Made by a program: the position numbers and the translations under genes. A stretch of 39,628 nt of DNA. Source: Deltaproteobacteria bacterium. Lineage in GTDB: Bacteria; Desulfobacterota; GWC2-55-46; UBA9637. This document shows, in pieces, positions 31,586-39,596 of the stretch (positions are counted from its first letter, which is position 1; each line of letters starts with the position of its first letter). Where the stretch lies: assembly GCA_016200645.1 (NCBI GenBank), contig JACQEJ010000178.1, positions 1-39,628 on the forward strand, written 5' to 3'. Under the pieces are notes generated by a model. That model searched no databases. It saw only the letters and a program-made list of their open reading frames with translations, and was not told the origin of the DNA.

Positions 31586-32140
31586 ATGAAAAATAGAAGA
31601 AGCATTATAAACTACTCCATAAAGAAGGAGATGCAGTATAGATTGTTGCTCAAGGTAATGTTCATTGCCTTTATAGCCACTGGTTTGGCCGGCGCATTCT
31701 TCTACTTCTACAGCAATCAAGAGGTAGGACAGTCATTCAGACAATTCCATATAACGGCAAGAAGCTTTCTCGATTTTCTCTTGCCCGCTGTTATCATTGC
31801 GCTTTTGATCGGTATTGTTGCATCCTTTGGCATAGCCATTTTCTTCCCCCATTCAATAGCCGGACCCCTTCACAGGATAGAGAGGAATATCAGGGAAAGG
31901 GTCGGGGAGGGAGACCTTTCTGTGCGCTTTTCAGTCCGGAAAGGCGATGAGGTCAAAGAGCTTGCAGACGCATTGAATATTATGGTTGAAAAACTGAGAC
32001 TCAAGATAGGGAAGGTAAAGTCAGTGTCTGAAGAGATGTCAATACACGTTCCCAATATCAATAAAAATGATGAGGCTTTTAAAAGGCTGTCGGAGCTTAC
32101 CAAAAAGTTAGAAGAGGCTGTTAAAGAAATCAGATTATGA
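31586..32140 (+). CDS. Two-TM HAMP-domain protein without output domain
   Basis: A 184-residue inner-membrane protein; ATG 31586 follows GAGGAGG, preferred over the upstream TTG. Two transmembrane helices (LLKVMFIAFIATGLAGAFFY and LLPAVIIALLIGIVASFGIA) flank a short periplasmic loop of about 25 residues. A HAMP domain follows (SIAGPLHRIERNIRERVGEG, DEVKELADALNIMVEKLR), then a short coiled coil. There is no kinase, cyclase or methyl-accepting domain, so signalling output would need a partner. It lies within the cytochrome operon and overlaps the next gene by ATGA. Confidence 0.82.
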   Translation: MKNRRSIINYSIKKEMQYRLLLKVMFIAFIATGLAGAFFYFYSNQEVGQSFRQFHITARSFLDFLLPAVIIALLIGIVASFGIAIFFPHSIAGPLHRIERNIRERVGEGDLSVRFSVRKGDEVKELADALNIMVEKLRLKIGKVKSVSEEMSIHVPNINKNDEAFKRLSELTKKLEEAVKEIRL

Positions 32141-32733
32141 GAAGGCATGAAGGGTCGGGGTTAAGGTCAAGGTCAAGATTCACGGGTAAGGGTTTATCCT
32201 TATCCTTAGTCTTGCCCTTGCTTTTCATGGCATGTTGCGCAATTTCGCCTAAACCGCTTCCCCCCGATGCTGCGAAACAGATAAAAAAAGTGGCGGTTTT
32301 GCCGTTTTACAACCTTACGGGACAGAAAGATGCCGGTAAGATTGTTGCCGACATATTTGTCACTGAGATGTTTAAGAGCGCCAGGTTTCGTGTGGAGGAG
32401 CCCGGCAACATAGCCCAGTTTATGATTCAGGAACGGATGGATACCGTAGGCGAGATAGAGATAGAAAAATTAAAGATCCTCGGCAGACGGCTTGACGTAG
32501 ATGAAGTTCTGACAGGGACAGTAGAGGAGTTTGATGACGGCATATCATCAGGAGTGCCGATTGTTTCCATAACAGCCAGGATGATTGACTCAAACAGCGG
32601 CCGTCTTATCTGGTCCGCTCAAAATAAGAAGAGAGGAGACGATTATATCATTGTCCTTGACCTTGGCGAGGTGAGGTCAGTAACTACTCTCACCCAGAAG
32701 GTCGTCAGGGAGATGATAGAGGCGATAAAATAA
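32137..32733 (+). CDS. CsgG/GNA1162-like lipoprotein (3 of 3)
   Basis: A 198-residue lipoprotein; lipobox near LLFMACC (Cys33 or Cys34). The domain is similar to the first copy: KKVAVLPFYNLTGQKDAGKI, FVTEMFKSARFRVEEPGNIA, LKILGRRLDVDEVLTGTVEE, SITARMIDSNSGRLIWSAQN. The signal-peptide hydrophobic core GLSLSLVLPLLF and the Arg-rich region before it are encoded by a degenerate-word repeat (32150-32222), so the export signal itself appears built from repeat DNA. It overlaps the HAMP gene (ATGA) and the PpiC gene (TAATG). Confidence 0.82.
   Translation: MRRHEGSGLRSRSRFTGKGLSLSLVLPLLFMACCAISPKPLPPDAAKQIKKVAVLPFYNLTGQKDAGKIVADIFVTEMFKSARFRVEEPGNIAQFMIQERMDTVGEIEIEKLKILGRRLDVDEVLTGTVEEFDDGISSGVPIVSITARMIDSNSGRLIWSAQNKKRGDDYIIVLDLGEVRSVTTLTQKVVREMIEAIK
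32150..32222. repeat. In-frame degenerate-word repeat encoding a signal peptide core
   Basis: The left part has GGTTAAGGTCAAGGTCAAG; the right part has TTATCCTTATCCTTAGTC and TTGCCCTTGC, an approximate reverse complement. It is translated as the N-terminus of the CsgG-like lipoprotein. Confidence 0.65.
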
Positions 32734-34265
32734 TGATACAAAAGTCAGACATCAGAAGTCAAAAACGAAGAGATAAAAGATTAAGAAACGGGATTTTTTT
32801 TATCTTGTTTCTCATTGCAGCGGTGGCTGCTTCACCACAGGATTCTTCAGGATTCTGGCCTTTCACCTCTAAGAAACAAGAGCCATACATTGCCAGAGTT
32901 GGCGATGCGGTTATTACAACAGAGGAATTTTTAGGTGAGATAAATAAACTCCACATGAGCAACCGGGCCGGCAAGGCCATTGCTGAGCAAAAGTCATTTG
33001 CAGTGCCGGATTATGGCAAATTTCTAAGTGAGCTCATCGATAATAAACTAATGGCGCTGGAAGCCAGAAACCTCGGTCTTGATAAAGAGGCGGATTTTAT
33101 AATGACCATGGACAACTACACTTTGAACCTTTGCCTTGAGAAGCTCCGTCAGGATGAGATAGTGAGCAAAGTTAAGGTGGAGGATAAGGAGATAGAGGAT
33201 TATTATCAGGAGCAATTACAGAAGAAAGAAGAAGAAAAGAAAAACCCCCCGGAGCAAACTGCTAAAGAGAAAAATGATAAAGGAAAGAGCGACGATCAGA
33301 AAGAGGCAAAGAAAGAGGATAGTTCTTCCGAAAAAAAGGAAGAGCCAAAGAAGATGGCGCCAGGAGACAGGGAGGCAATACGCAACGGGCTGTTTAATAT
33401 AAAGTCGCAGGCAAGGGAAAAAGAATACTTTGCCGAGGTTCGGAAAAAGGCAAAGGTAAAGATAGCCAATGAGGTTTTAAGCGCATTGTCCAGCGATAAA
33501 ACCGAATTTTTTGGCAAGGTTGTTGCTGAGGTAAACGGCGAGCCGGTATACGGCTTAGATGTGGTAAGTGAGTTAAGGGCTTCAAAGACACAGGATGAGG
33601 AGGCAAAGAAGAAGGTATTGGATAAACTCATCCTGTACAAGATTCTTGACCAGGAGGCAATGAACAGAGGTTGCGAGCAAGATGAGGGGGTGAAGGAAAA
33701 GATAAGGAAATATAGAGAAGATCAGCTTATCGACCAGTTCAAGAGAAAGGCAATTCTCCCTGCCATAAAGGTTGACGAGAGAGAGATTTTAGAATATTAT
33801 AATGCAAATCGGGAAAAATATATGGAGCCGGATAAGGTAAAATTGAGAATGATCCATGTTATGAATGAAGATGAAGCAAGGGATATAATTGATGACCTTA
33901 AAAAGGGCGGTGATTTTTCATATATTGCGAGAGGGCAATCCATTGACCCTTCAAAAGAAAAGGGTGGAGATATTGGATGGGTGCAGATAAACCAGCTCTC
34001 TGATGCTATAAACAATGCTATTCAGGGAGCAAAGGAAGGAGACATACTGGGGCCGTTTCAATTACAGGCTGGCTATGCAATTCTGGAAGTTCGCGGCATT
34101 GAAAAAGGTGTCTCTATACCTTTGGAAAAGGTGAAAGGCGAGATCGATACGATGATAGGCAGAGAAAAGTTTAAAACCGCATCAGACGAATATATTAAAC
34201 GGCTGAGAGAGACCGTGACGATAGAGATAAACAAGAAAGAGCTTGACCGGATACAGGGCAGATAG
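32733..34265 (+). CDS. SurA/PrsA-like periplasmic PpiC peptidyl-prolyl isomerase
   Basis: A 510-residue exported foldase. A signal peptide (NGIFFILFLIAAVAAS) is followed by SurA_N-like helices (VGDAVITTEEFLGEINKLHM) and a highly charged Lys/Glu-rich stretch at about 155-210 that is probably disordered. A second SurA_N-like segment (VVAEVNGEPVYGLDVVSELR) precedes a parvulin/PpiC domain at about 368-460 (LRMIHVMNEDEARDIIDDLK, GGDIGWVQINQL, GPFQLQAGYAILEV). PpiC chaperones help outer-membrane and exported proteins fold; genes of this type are known neighbours of extracellular cytochrome genes in Geobacter (from memory). It starts in the stop codon of the previous gene. Confidence 0.9.
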   Translation: MIQKSDIRSQKRRDKRLRNGIFFILFLIAAVAASPQDSSGFWPFTSKKQEPYIARVGDAVITTEEFLGEINKLHMSNRAGKAIAEQKSFAVPDYGKFLSELIDNKLMALEARNLGLDKEADFIMTMDNYTLNLCLEKLRQDEIVSKVKVEDKEIEDYYQEQLQKKEEEKKNPPEQTAKEKNDKGKSDDQKEAKKEDSSSEKKEEPKKMAPGDREAIRNGLFNIKSQAREKEYFAEVRKKAKVKIANEVLSALSSDKTEFFGKVVAEVNGEPVYGLDVVSELRASKTQDEEAKKKVLDKLILYKILDQEAMNRGCEQDEGVKEKIRKYREDQLIDQFKRKAILPAIKVDEREILEYYNANREKYMEPDKVKLRMIHVMNEDEARDIIDDLKKGGDFSYIARGQSIDPSKEKGGDIGWVQINQLSDAINNAIQGAKEGDILGPFQLQAGYAILEVRGIEKGVSIPLEKVKGEIDTMIGREKFKTASDEYIKRLRETVTIEINKKELDRIQGR

Positions 34266-34352
34266 CGGCATTCGCAGAATGCCGAATTGCAAATTGAAAA
34301 ATGGAAAGTGGAAAATTAAAATTTACAATTTAAAATTTAAAATTTTCAATTG
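34266..34352. repeat. Hairpin plus degenerate-word spacer (word ~AAAATTTA)
   Basis: A perfect hairpin, CGGCATTC-GCA-GAATGCCG (34266-34284), directly follows the isomerase stop. The spacer then has GCAAATTGAAAAATGG and GTGGAAAATTAAAATT, facing TAAAATTTAAAATTTTCAAT. The hairpin lacks a T-run and may act as a processing or stability element between the foldase and cytochrome genes. Confidence 0.65.
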
Positions 34353-34364
34353 GAGCGAAGCACA

Positions 34365-36311
34365 ATGAGATTGAAATCCATTCGTTTTTTGCCGTTTATA
34401 ATCCTTATGGCAGTCCTCATACTGTCCGGTTGTATTGGTCCCAGAATAGTGAGAAAATCATGCTCAGACTGTCACCAGAAGGAAGTTTTAAAATACAAAG
34501 AAGGAAAACTCCACCAGCCTCTTGCTGATAACAACTGTGAAGGTTGTCATATACCACACGGTCTTATCGGCGCCCTCAAACTGAAAGAAAGAGACGCCAG
34601 GCTCTGCTATCAATGCCATGAAAAAGATAGGGCGAGACTGGAAAAGACATCTCTGCATACGCCGCTAAAGCAAGGCGTTTGCCTTAAATGCCATAATCCG
34701 CATTCCTCAAAAGTAAAAGGGCTTGCAAGGGTTCAGGGGAACGACCTTTGCTACCTTTGCCATGCAAAAGAGCCTTTTACAAAAAAGACAGTCCATAAGG
34801 CAGTTACTAACGGCTGTGATAATTGCCACAATCCGCATTCGTCAGAACATGGCAACAATCTGCTGGATAAGGGGAATAAGTTATGCGAAAGGTGCCATGA
34901 TGCAAACGCATCAAAATTTGTAAACGCCCATTTTCGTTATAAAGTGGCGGGCACAGACTGTCTGTCATGCCACACCCCGCATTCCTCATCTTCTGACAAA
35001 TTGGTAAGGGAATACAGCCATGCCCCTTTCAGCCAGCGAAAATGTGATGACTGTCATAACCCCGCTGATTCAAAAGAGCCGTTAAAAACAAAACTAACTG
35101 CCGATAAACTTTGCTACAGCTGTCATACATCCCTGGAAAACGGCTTTAAAAAGCTCCATGTCCATTCCCCTGTTCTTAAAGGGAACTGCACAGCCTGTCA
35201 CAATCCGCATGTATCAGACCAAAAGAATGAGCTTTTGACAGCAGAAAAACCGCTCTGCTACGGCTGTCATAAGGATGTAGAAAAAAGGCATGCAAAGAAA
35301 TTTATCCATACAGCGATAGCCAAAGGAAACTGTTCCGGCTGCCACGACCCGCATGCCTCTGATAATAAAGATATGCTGAAGGCGGTTGGCGCGGAGCTCT
35401 GTTATCTTTGTCATAAGAAGGATGACTTTGCGAAACCGGTAGTCCATGCCCCTGTTGCTCAAAATAATTGTTTGTCGTGTCATGACGCCCATGCATCGGA
35501 TAATGCCTTTGAACTGGTTTCACCCACCGGAGAGCTCTGTTACAGCTGCCACGGTCGCGAAAAAAAGAAATTTGATAAGGTGACAAAACATCCAAAGGTG
35601 AAAGCGGGAGAATGCACCGCATGCCACAACCCGCACTCCAGCGAGTTCAATAAACTTCTTTTGGTAAAGGAAGAAGATTTATGCTTTAAATGCCATTCCA
35701 ACCTCTTGAGGGAGATAGAGGGTGTGGGAGAACACCCTGTTTTTAAACAAGGCAAATGTCTTCGTTGCCACGATGCCCATGCCAGCAACAATACACGGCA
35801 ATTGCTGGAAGAAGGCGCAGGGCTTTGTTATAGCTGTCATAAGGATACAAAGGTCGGCCTCCAGATCGCAAAATATCCTCATAAACCGATGGTTGAAGAA
35901 AAATGCATGGCCTGCCACAGGCCCCATGGCAGTAAGATAAAAGGCCTTTTACCCCGGCCGCTCAAAAGCCTCTGCCTTTCCTGTCATTCAGATTTTGAGA
36001 AAGGATTGAAGGAAAAGGATATTGTTATCCATAAGCCTGTTGCAGACGGTGATTGCCAGAAATGTCATTCTCCCCACTATGCAAATGAGAGAGGAATCCT
36101 GATAGCCAGCGGCGACACACTTTGTAATGCCTGCCATGCAAATCAGGATGATGCAAAATTTGTGAAGGCGCACGGAAATATCTCCACAAAAGGCGCAGAT
36201 TGTCTTGGCTGTCATGAGCCTCATGCAGCAAAAGATAAAAGACTTTTACACAAAGTAATGCATGCCCCGTTTGAAAAAGAGGAGTGCGGCAGGTGTCATA
36301 AAAGACCCTGA
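34365..36311 (+). CDS. 26-haem doubled-CXXCH cytochrome c lipoprotein
   Basis: A 648-residue lipoprotein (lipobox LILSGC, Cys23) from ATG 34365 with GGAG upstream. I count 26 CXXCH motifs and none degenerate, one haem per ~24 residues. They come in pairs typical of the doubled-CXXCH family, each repeat of about 40-45 residues reading like C-x-x-C-H-NPHSS...LL...LCYxCH followed by K..H.P...G. There is essentially no non-haem domain. Probably an outer-membrane-attached electron conductor or wire. It is paralogous to the next gene. Haem insertion would depend on the cytochrome c maturation system (CcsA-like gene at 23206). Confidence 0.93.
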   Translation: MRLKSIRFLPFIILMAVLILSGCIGPRIVRKSCSDCHQKEVLKYKEGKLHQPLADNNCEGCHIPHGLIGALKLKERDARLCYQCHEKDRARLEKTSLHTPLKQGVCLKCHNPHSSKVKGLARVQGNDLCYLCHAKEPFTKKTVHKAVTNGCDNCHNPHSSEHGNNLLDKGNKLCERCHDANASKFVNAHFRYKVAGTDCLSCHTPHSSSSDKLVREYSHAPFSQRKCDDCHNPADSKEPLKTKLTADKLCYSCHTSLENGFKKLHVHSPVLKGNCTACHNPHVSDQKNELLTAEKPLCYGCHKDVEKRHAKKFIHTAIAKGNCSGCHDPHASDNKDMLKAVGAELCYLCHKKDDFAKPVVHAPVAQNNCLSCHDAHASDNAFELVSPTGELCYSCHGREKKKFDKVTKHPKVKAGECTACHNPHSSEFNKLLLVKEEDLCFKCHSNLLREIEGVGEHPVFKQGKCLRCHDAHASNNTRQLLEEGAGLCYSCHKDTKVGLQIAKYPHKPMVEEKCMACHRPHGSKIKGLLPRPLKSLCLSCHSDFEKGLKEKDIVIHKPVADGDCQKCHSPHYANERGILIASGDTLCNACHANQDDAKFVKAHGNISTKGADCLGCHEPHAAKDKRLLHKVMHAPFEKEECGRCHKRP

Positions 36312-36383
36312 GGAATTGAGGAGTAAGGTTAAGAGTTGCCTTGCATGAGCATTGTTGAGAAGTAAAATAAGGAGCAATAAAAA

Positions 36384-37613
36384 ATGAAGCTCTTAAAATA
36401 TCTGACAGGGTTTTTAATCTATACGGTCATTTTTATTGGTTTTCATCCGGAGATAATCCATGCGAAGGATGTGAAAGATACCCAAAGCCTTTGCTACGAA
36501 TGCCACGCAAAAAGGGTGGAGGAATTAACTAAAAAGGCCATTGTCCATCAACCCGTTAAAGACGGCAAATGCACAGGGTGCCACAACCCTCACGCATCAA
36601 AGCATTCCGGTCTTTTAGCATATACGGGGAGCGCCCTTTGTTATAATTGTCACGATCAGAAAAAAGGGTTTGCCGGTATCATTGTGCACAAGCCGGTTGC
36701 CGAAGGGAACTGCCTTGTATGCCATGATGCCCATTCATCAGACAGAAAGGGATTGTTGAAAAAGACAGAGGCAGAAGGGTGTTTTTCATGCCATGCAAAA
36801 GAGGGTATTATAGCCAAAAAGAATGTCCACCCTGAAGTGAAAAGGGGGAGATGCACAGCATGCCATAATCCGCACTCATCTGATCGGGAAGGTTTGCTCA
36901 TCAGGGATAGAAAGAGCCTTTGCGCTGGCTGTCATTCCGGGGCCGACGCGGCATTTGTAAAAGCGCACTTTGGCTATAAGGTTGGCGGCACTGATTGTCT
37001 CGGCTGTCATAGTCCGCACTCCTCAGATAGAAAGGGATTAATGAAGGCATCATTGCACAAGCCTTTTGCAGAGAATAAATGCACTGCTTGCCATCCTGTC
37101 GGCGCTTCAACCGTTATAAAAAACAACAGTGGTTTATGCACGGAATGTCACAAGGCCTCTCTAGCAGGGTTTGACAAAATAAATAGCCACCTCATTGCGG
37201 CCGCGACGGATAATTTCTGTATCTCATGCCATAATCCTCATGCATCTGATGAAAAAAATCTTCTGAAGGATAAAGAGGCAAGGGTTTGCTATGGATGTCA
37301 CAACGATACCAAGGAATATGTGGCTAGGAGTAATCATAAACATCCAAGGCTTGAAACCTGCTCAGACTGCCACACATCCCACGGCTCAAATAATCAGTTC
37401 TTTCTTACAAAGGGGAGCGATACTTGTGCGATGGAAAATTGTCATGCAGCCCAGGGAAGATTTACGCATCCGATTGGGGAAAAGATAATAGACCCTCGCT
37501 CCAAGACCCCTATGAATTGCAGTACATGCCACAATCCTATGGGCTCCCCTGAAAGCGCCATATTGAGATTTGAAAAGGACAGGGAATTATGTATACAATG
37601 TCATCAGGTATAG
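36384..37613 (+). CDS. 16-motif doubled-CXXCH cytochrome c
   Basis: A 409-residue secreted cytochrome; signal peptide MKLLKYLTGFLIYTVIFIGF with cleavage probably after IIHA. It has 15 CXXCH motifs plus one CX4CH (CAMENCH, 37425-37445). The repeat pattern matches the preceding gene, including VKAHFGYKVGGTDCLGCHSP versus VNAHFRYKVAGTDCLSCHTP, so the two arose by duplication. No lipobox: periplasmic or released. RBS AAGGAG at 36369. A soluble multihaem partner of the lipidated 26-haem protein is the simplest reading. Confidence 0.93.
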   Translation: MKLLKYLTGFLIYTVIFIGFHPEIIHAKDVKDTQSLCYECHAKRVEELTKKAIVHQPVKDGKCTGCHNPHASKHSGLLAYTGSALCYNCHDQKKGFAGIIVHKPVAEGNCLVCHDAHSSDRKGLLKKTEAEGCFSCHAKEGIIAKKNVHPEVKRGRCTACHNPHSSDREGLLIRDRKSLCAGCHSGADAAFVKAHFGYKVGGTDCLGCHSPHSSDRKGLMKASLHKPFAENKCTACHPVGASTVIKNNSGLCTECHKASLAGFDKINSHLIAAATDNFCISCHNPHASDEKNLLKDKEARVCYGCHNDTKEYVARSNHKHPRLETCSDCHTSHGSNNQFFLTKGSDTCAMENCHAAQGRFTHPIGEKIIDPRSKTPMNCSTCHNPMGSPESAILRFEKDRELCIQCHQV

Positions 37614-37625
37614 AGGGTTAACATT

Positions 37626-38639
37626 ATGAGAAATATCGTGAAACTCGGAAGCGAAAAGAGAGAACTTCAGAGGCAGGCTGAAGGCTTAAGGCCGAAGAAA
37701 GACAGAAGAAAAAGAAATCTGCCGGCTTTCAGCCTTAAGCCTTCAGTTTTGCCGCTTATTTTATTCTGTATTCTGTTTTTTGCTGTCGTATCCTTTGCAG
37801 AGGAAAAGGGTGGAATTAAAACTGTTGCCGTTATAGCCGGAGATGAGAGTATGGGCAGGCTTAAACAGCCATCCGGTTTATTTTTTGATGAGATAAAGAA
37901 AAGACTTTATGTGGCGGATAGCGGCAATGGCAGGCTTATTTCTTTTGATTCAGACTTTAAATACCTGGCAGAATTGACCAACGACACTATAGCGCTTCCT
38001 ACCAGTTTGGTAAAGGATAAAGAGGGCCACTTTTTTGTACTTGATAGCGGAAAGGGGGATATAGTATTTATCGACCTTGAGAAAAAGTTGGTCAAATCAT
38101 TTCCTCTTTCCGGCGTGCCTTCCGCTCATGAACAATTTGTTCCCGGCAGAATGGCGATAGATCAAGATAACAGGCTGTATATTATAGACAAGCTCAATAA
38201 AAGAATTATTGTTGCGGAGCCAACAGGGGTCTTTGTAAGGGAAATTACGGTAAAAGATAAAGGCTTTTCTGGATTTATAGATGTCAGGGTGGATGACAAT
38301 GGTGAGATATATGCGCTCGATACAATAGGCGGACAGGTATATGTATTTGATGAAAAAGGGAATGTTATTTCTCGGTTCGGTGGCAGAGATAATAAGAATA
38401 ATTTTCGCTTTCCTATAAGTCTGGCTGTGGATAAAAACGGTCTCATATATGTAGTGGATCAGCATGCCGGGAAAATTCTGGTTTTTGATAGGAAAGGGGT
38501 TTTTCAATATGCCATATCAAGGCCGGGTGTGAAAGAAGGGGAGCTTGCAGACCCCTCTTATATATTCATAGATAAGGAAGGGAGGATATATACCATAGAC
38601 AGCAATAGGATACAGGTGTTTCAAGAGGAAAAGAGATGA
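37626..38639 (+). CDS. Exported NHL-repeat beta-propeller protein
   Basis: A 337-residue protein. The signal hydrophobic core is LPLILFCILFFAVVSFA. Six NHL-type blades follow, for example LKQPSGLFFDEIKKRLYVAD, RMAIDQDNRLYIIDKLNKRI, VRVDDNGEIYALDTIGGQVY and SLAVDKNGLIYVVDQHAGKI. The first ~45 residues before the hydrophobic core are unusually long and basic, and are encoded by a degenerate-word inverted repeat (37678-37746). NHL proteins neighbour extracellular cytochrome genes in Geobacter (from memory) and may help secretion or assembly. It overlaps the next gene by ATGA. Confidence 0.88.
   Translation: MRNIVKLGSEKRELQRQAEGLRPKKDRRKRNLPAFSLKPSVLPLILFCILFFAVVSFAEEKGGIKTVAVIAGDESMGRLKQPSGLFFDEIKKRLYVADSGNGRLISFDSDFKYLAELTNDTIALPTSLVKDKEGHFFVLDSGKGDIVFIDLEKKLVKSFPLSGVPSAHEQFVPGRMAIDQDNRLYIIDKLNKRIIVAEPTGVFVREITVKDKGFSGFIDVRVDDNGEIYALDTIGGQVYVFDEKGNVISRFGGRDNKNNFRFPISLAVDKNGLIYVVDQHAGKILVFDRKGVFQYAISRPGVKEGELADPSYIFIDKEGRIYTIDSNRIQVFQEEKR
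37678..37746. repeat. In-frame degenerate inverted repeat before the NHL signal core
   Basis: The left arm starts CTGAAGGCTTAAGGCCGAAG (37678) and the right arm ends CAGCCTTAAGCCTTCAG (37746); 28-base arms pair at about 22 positions. It is translated as part of the long n-region of the NHL protein's signal peptide. Confidence 0.72.
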
Positions 38640-39340
38640 GGCAATTTTTTTATGTCTGCATTGCTCTCTCAGCGATGATAATTTTTGTTGGCGGCTGCAC
38701 AAAAAATATTAAGGAAGCAAGCGAGAGTCCAGGATTAGATACCATACCGTTTTATCCCAAGAATTCCTCTGCCTTTGACACCAAGGCGGCCCTCAAGGCC
38801 CTTGAAGAGGAAAAAAAAGCAGAAGAGCAGAGAAAGGCGGGATTTGTTGAAGAGATAAAGCAAAGGGTTGAACAAAGCGCCCCTGATTTAAGGATAGACC
38901 CTTGGATTCCGCCTGCTGTTCGTAAGCCGGAAGAGCTTCCTAAAGCCCTCAGAGGGTTTCCAAAGGATGCATACGGCTACCCTGATTGGGTTGCTGCTGT
39001 AAGGGAAGGGATTATAAAGCCCAGAGGCTCTCTTGCAGAAGGGGTTGAAGAGGCGCAGGGGGGGGCTGTTTTTGATGAGGATATCCTGTTTGAGATAAAT
39101 GACAGATTGATGGCTAATGTCCTCTTCCCGCACAGCATACATAACTATTGGTTGTCCTGCAAAAACTGCCATCCCTCCATATTCATAGATAAAAAGGGGG
39201 CGAATAAATTTACCATGTACGATATCTGGAACGGGAAGTACTGCGGCAGATGCCATGGGAAGGTGGCATTCCAGCCAAAAGGGTTTGAAAATTGCCAGAG
39301 GTGCCATAAGGTCAAGAAGAAAACCATGGGTATAAAATAG
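38636..39340 (+). CDS. Trihaem cytochrome c lipoprotein
   Basis: A 234-residue lipoprotein (lipobox FVGGC, Cys21). A charged helical linker (LKALEEEKKAEEQRKAGF) and a Pro-rich segment precede a C-terminal three-haem cytochrome c3-like domain: HSIHNYWLSCKNCHPSIF, KYCGRCHGKVAFQP, NCQRCHKVKK. The pattern FPHSIHNYWLSCKNCHP resembles the three-haem domain family found beside extracellular cytochromes. Last gene of the cluster in the window; no terminator is obvious before the repeat at 39380. Confidence 0.9.
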   Translation: MRQFFYVCIALSAMIIFVGGCTKNIKEASESPGLDTIPFYPKNSSAFDTKAALKALEEEKKAEEQRKAGFVEEIKQRVEQSAPDLRIDPWIPPAVRKPEELPKALRGFPKDAYGYPDWVAAVREGIIKPRGSLAEGVEEAQGGAVFDEDILFEINDRLMANVLFPHSIHNYWLSCKNCHPSIFIDKKGANKFTMYDIWNGKYCGRCHGKVAFQPKGFENCQRCHKVKKKTMGIK

Positions 39341-39379
39341 ACACAAGAGGGAAGCATCCAAAATTTCGGCCTAATATTT

Positions 39380-39596
39380 GGAGGCTCATATTGAAATTTT
39401 GCAGGACAAAACCATTCCCACAGCGCAGATAGCGCGGCAGTGTGGATCGAAATTTCCCTGAGCCAAGACCCCAATGAATGTGCTGCAACAAAGCCTCTGG
39501 AAATCTGCCTTGCAGAGCAAAATACGAAGGCGCTGGGGTCGGGGAAAGAAGCGCTGCAAAATTTGTTTTGTCCTGAAAAATTTCAATATGAGCCTC
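39380..39596. mobile_element. MITE-like 217-bp element
   Basis: Long terminal inverted repeats: the left end begins GAGGCTCATATTGAAATTTT (39380) and the right end closes with CAATATGAGCCTC (39596); arms pair over about 33 bases with one mismatch. Both arms include GGACAAAAC or its reverse complement. No coding capacity. The window's last 32 bases start another similar segment. No gene lies in 39341-39628. Confidence 0.72.

Noticed and set aside
34266-34284. Intrinsic terminator after the isomerase gene
   Set aside because: The hairpin is perfect but has no T-run, so termination is not supported.
34807-36231. Cys/His-rich antisense frames within the 26-haem gene
   Set aside because: They are by-products of the repeated CXXCH codons on the coding strand.
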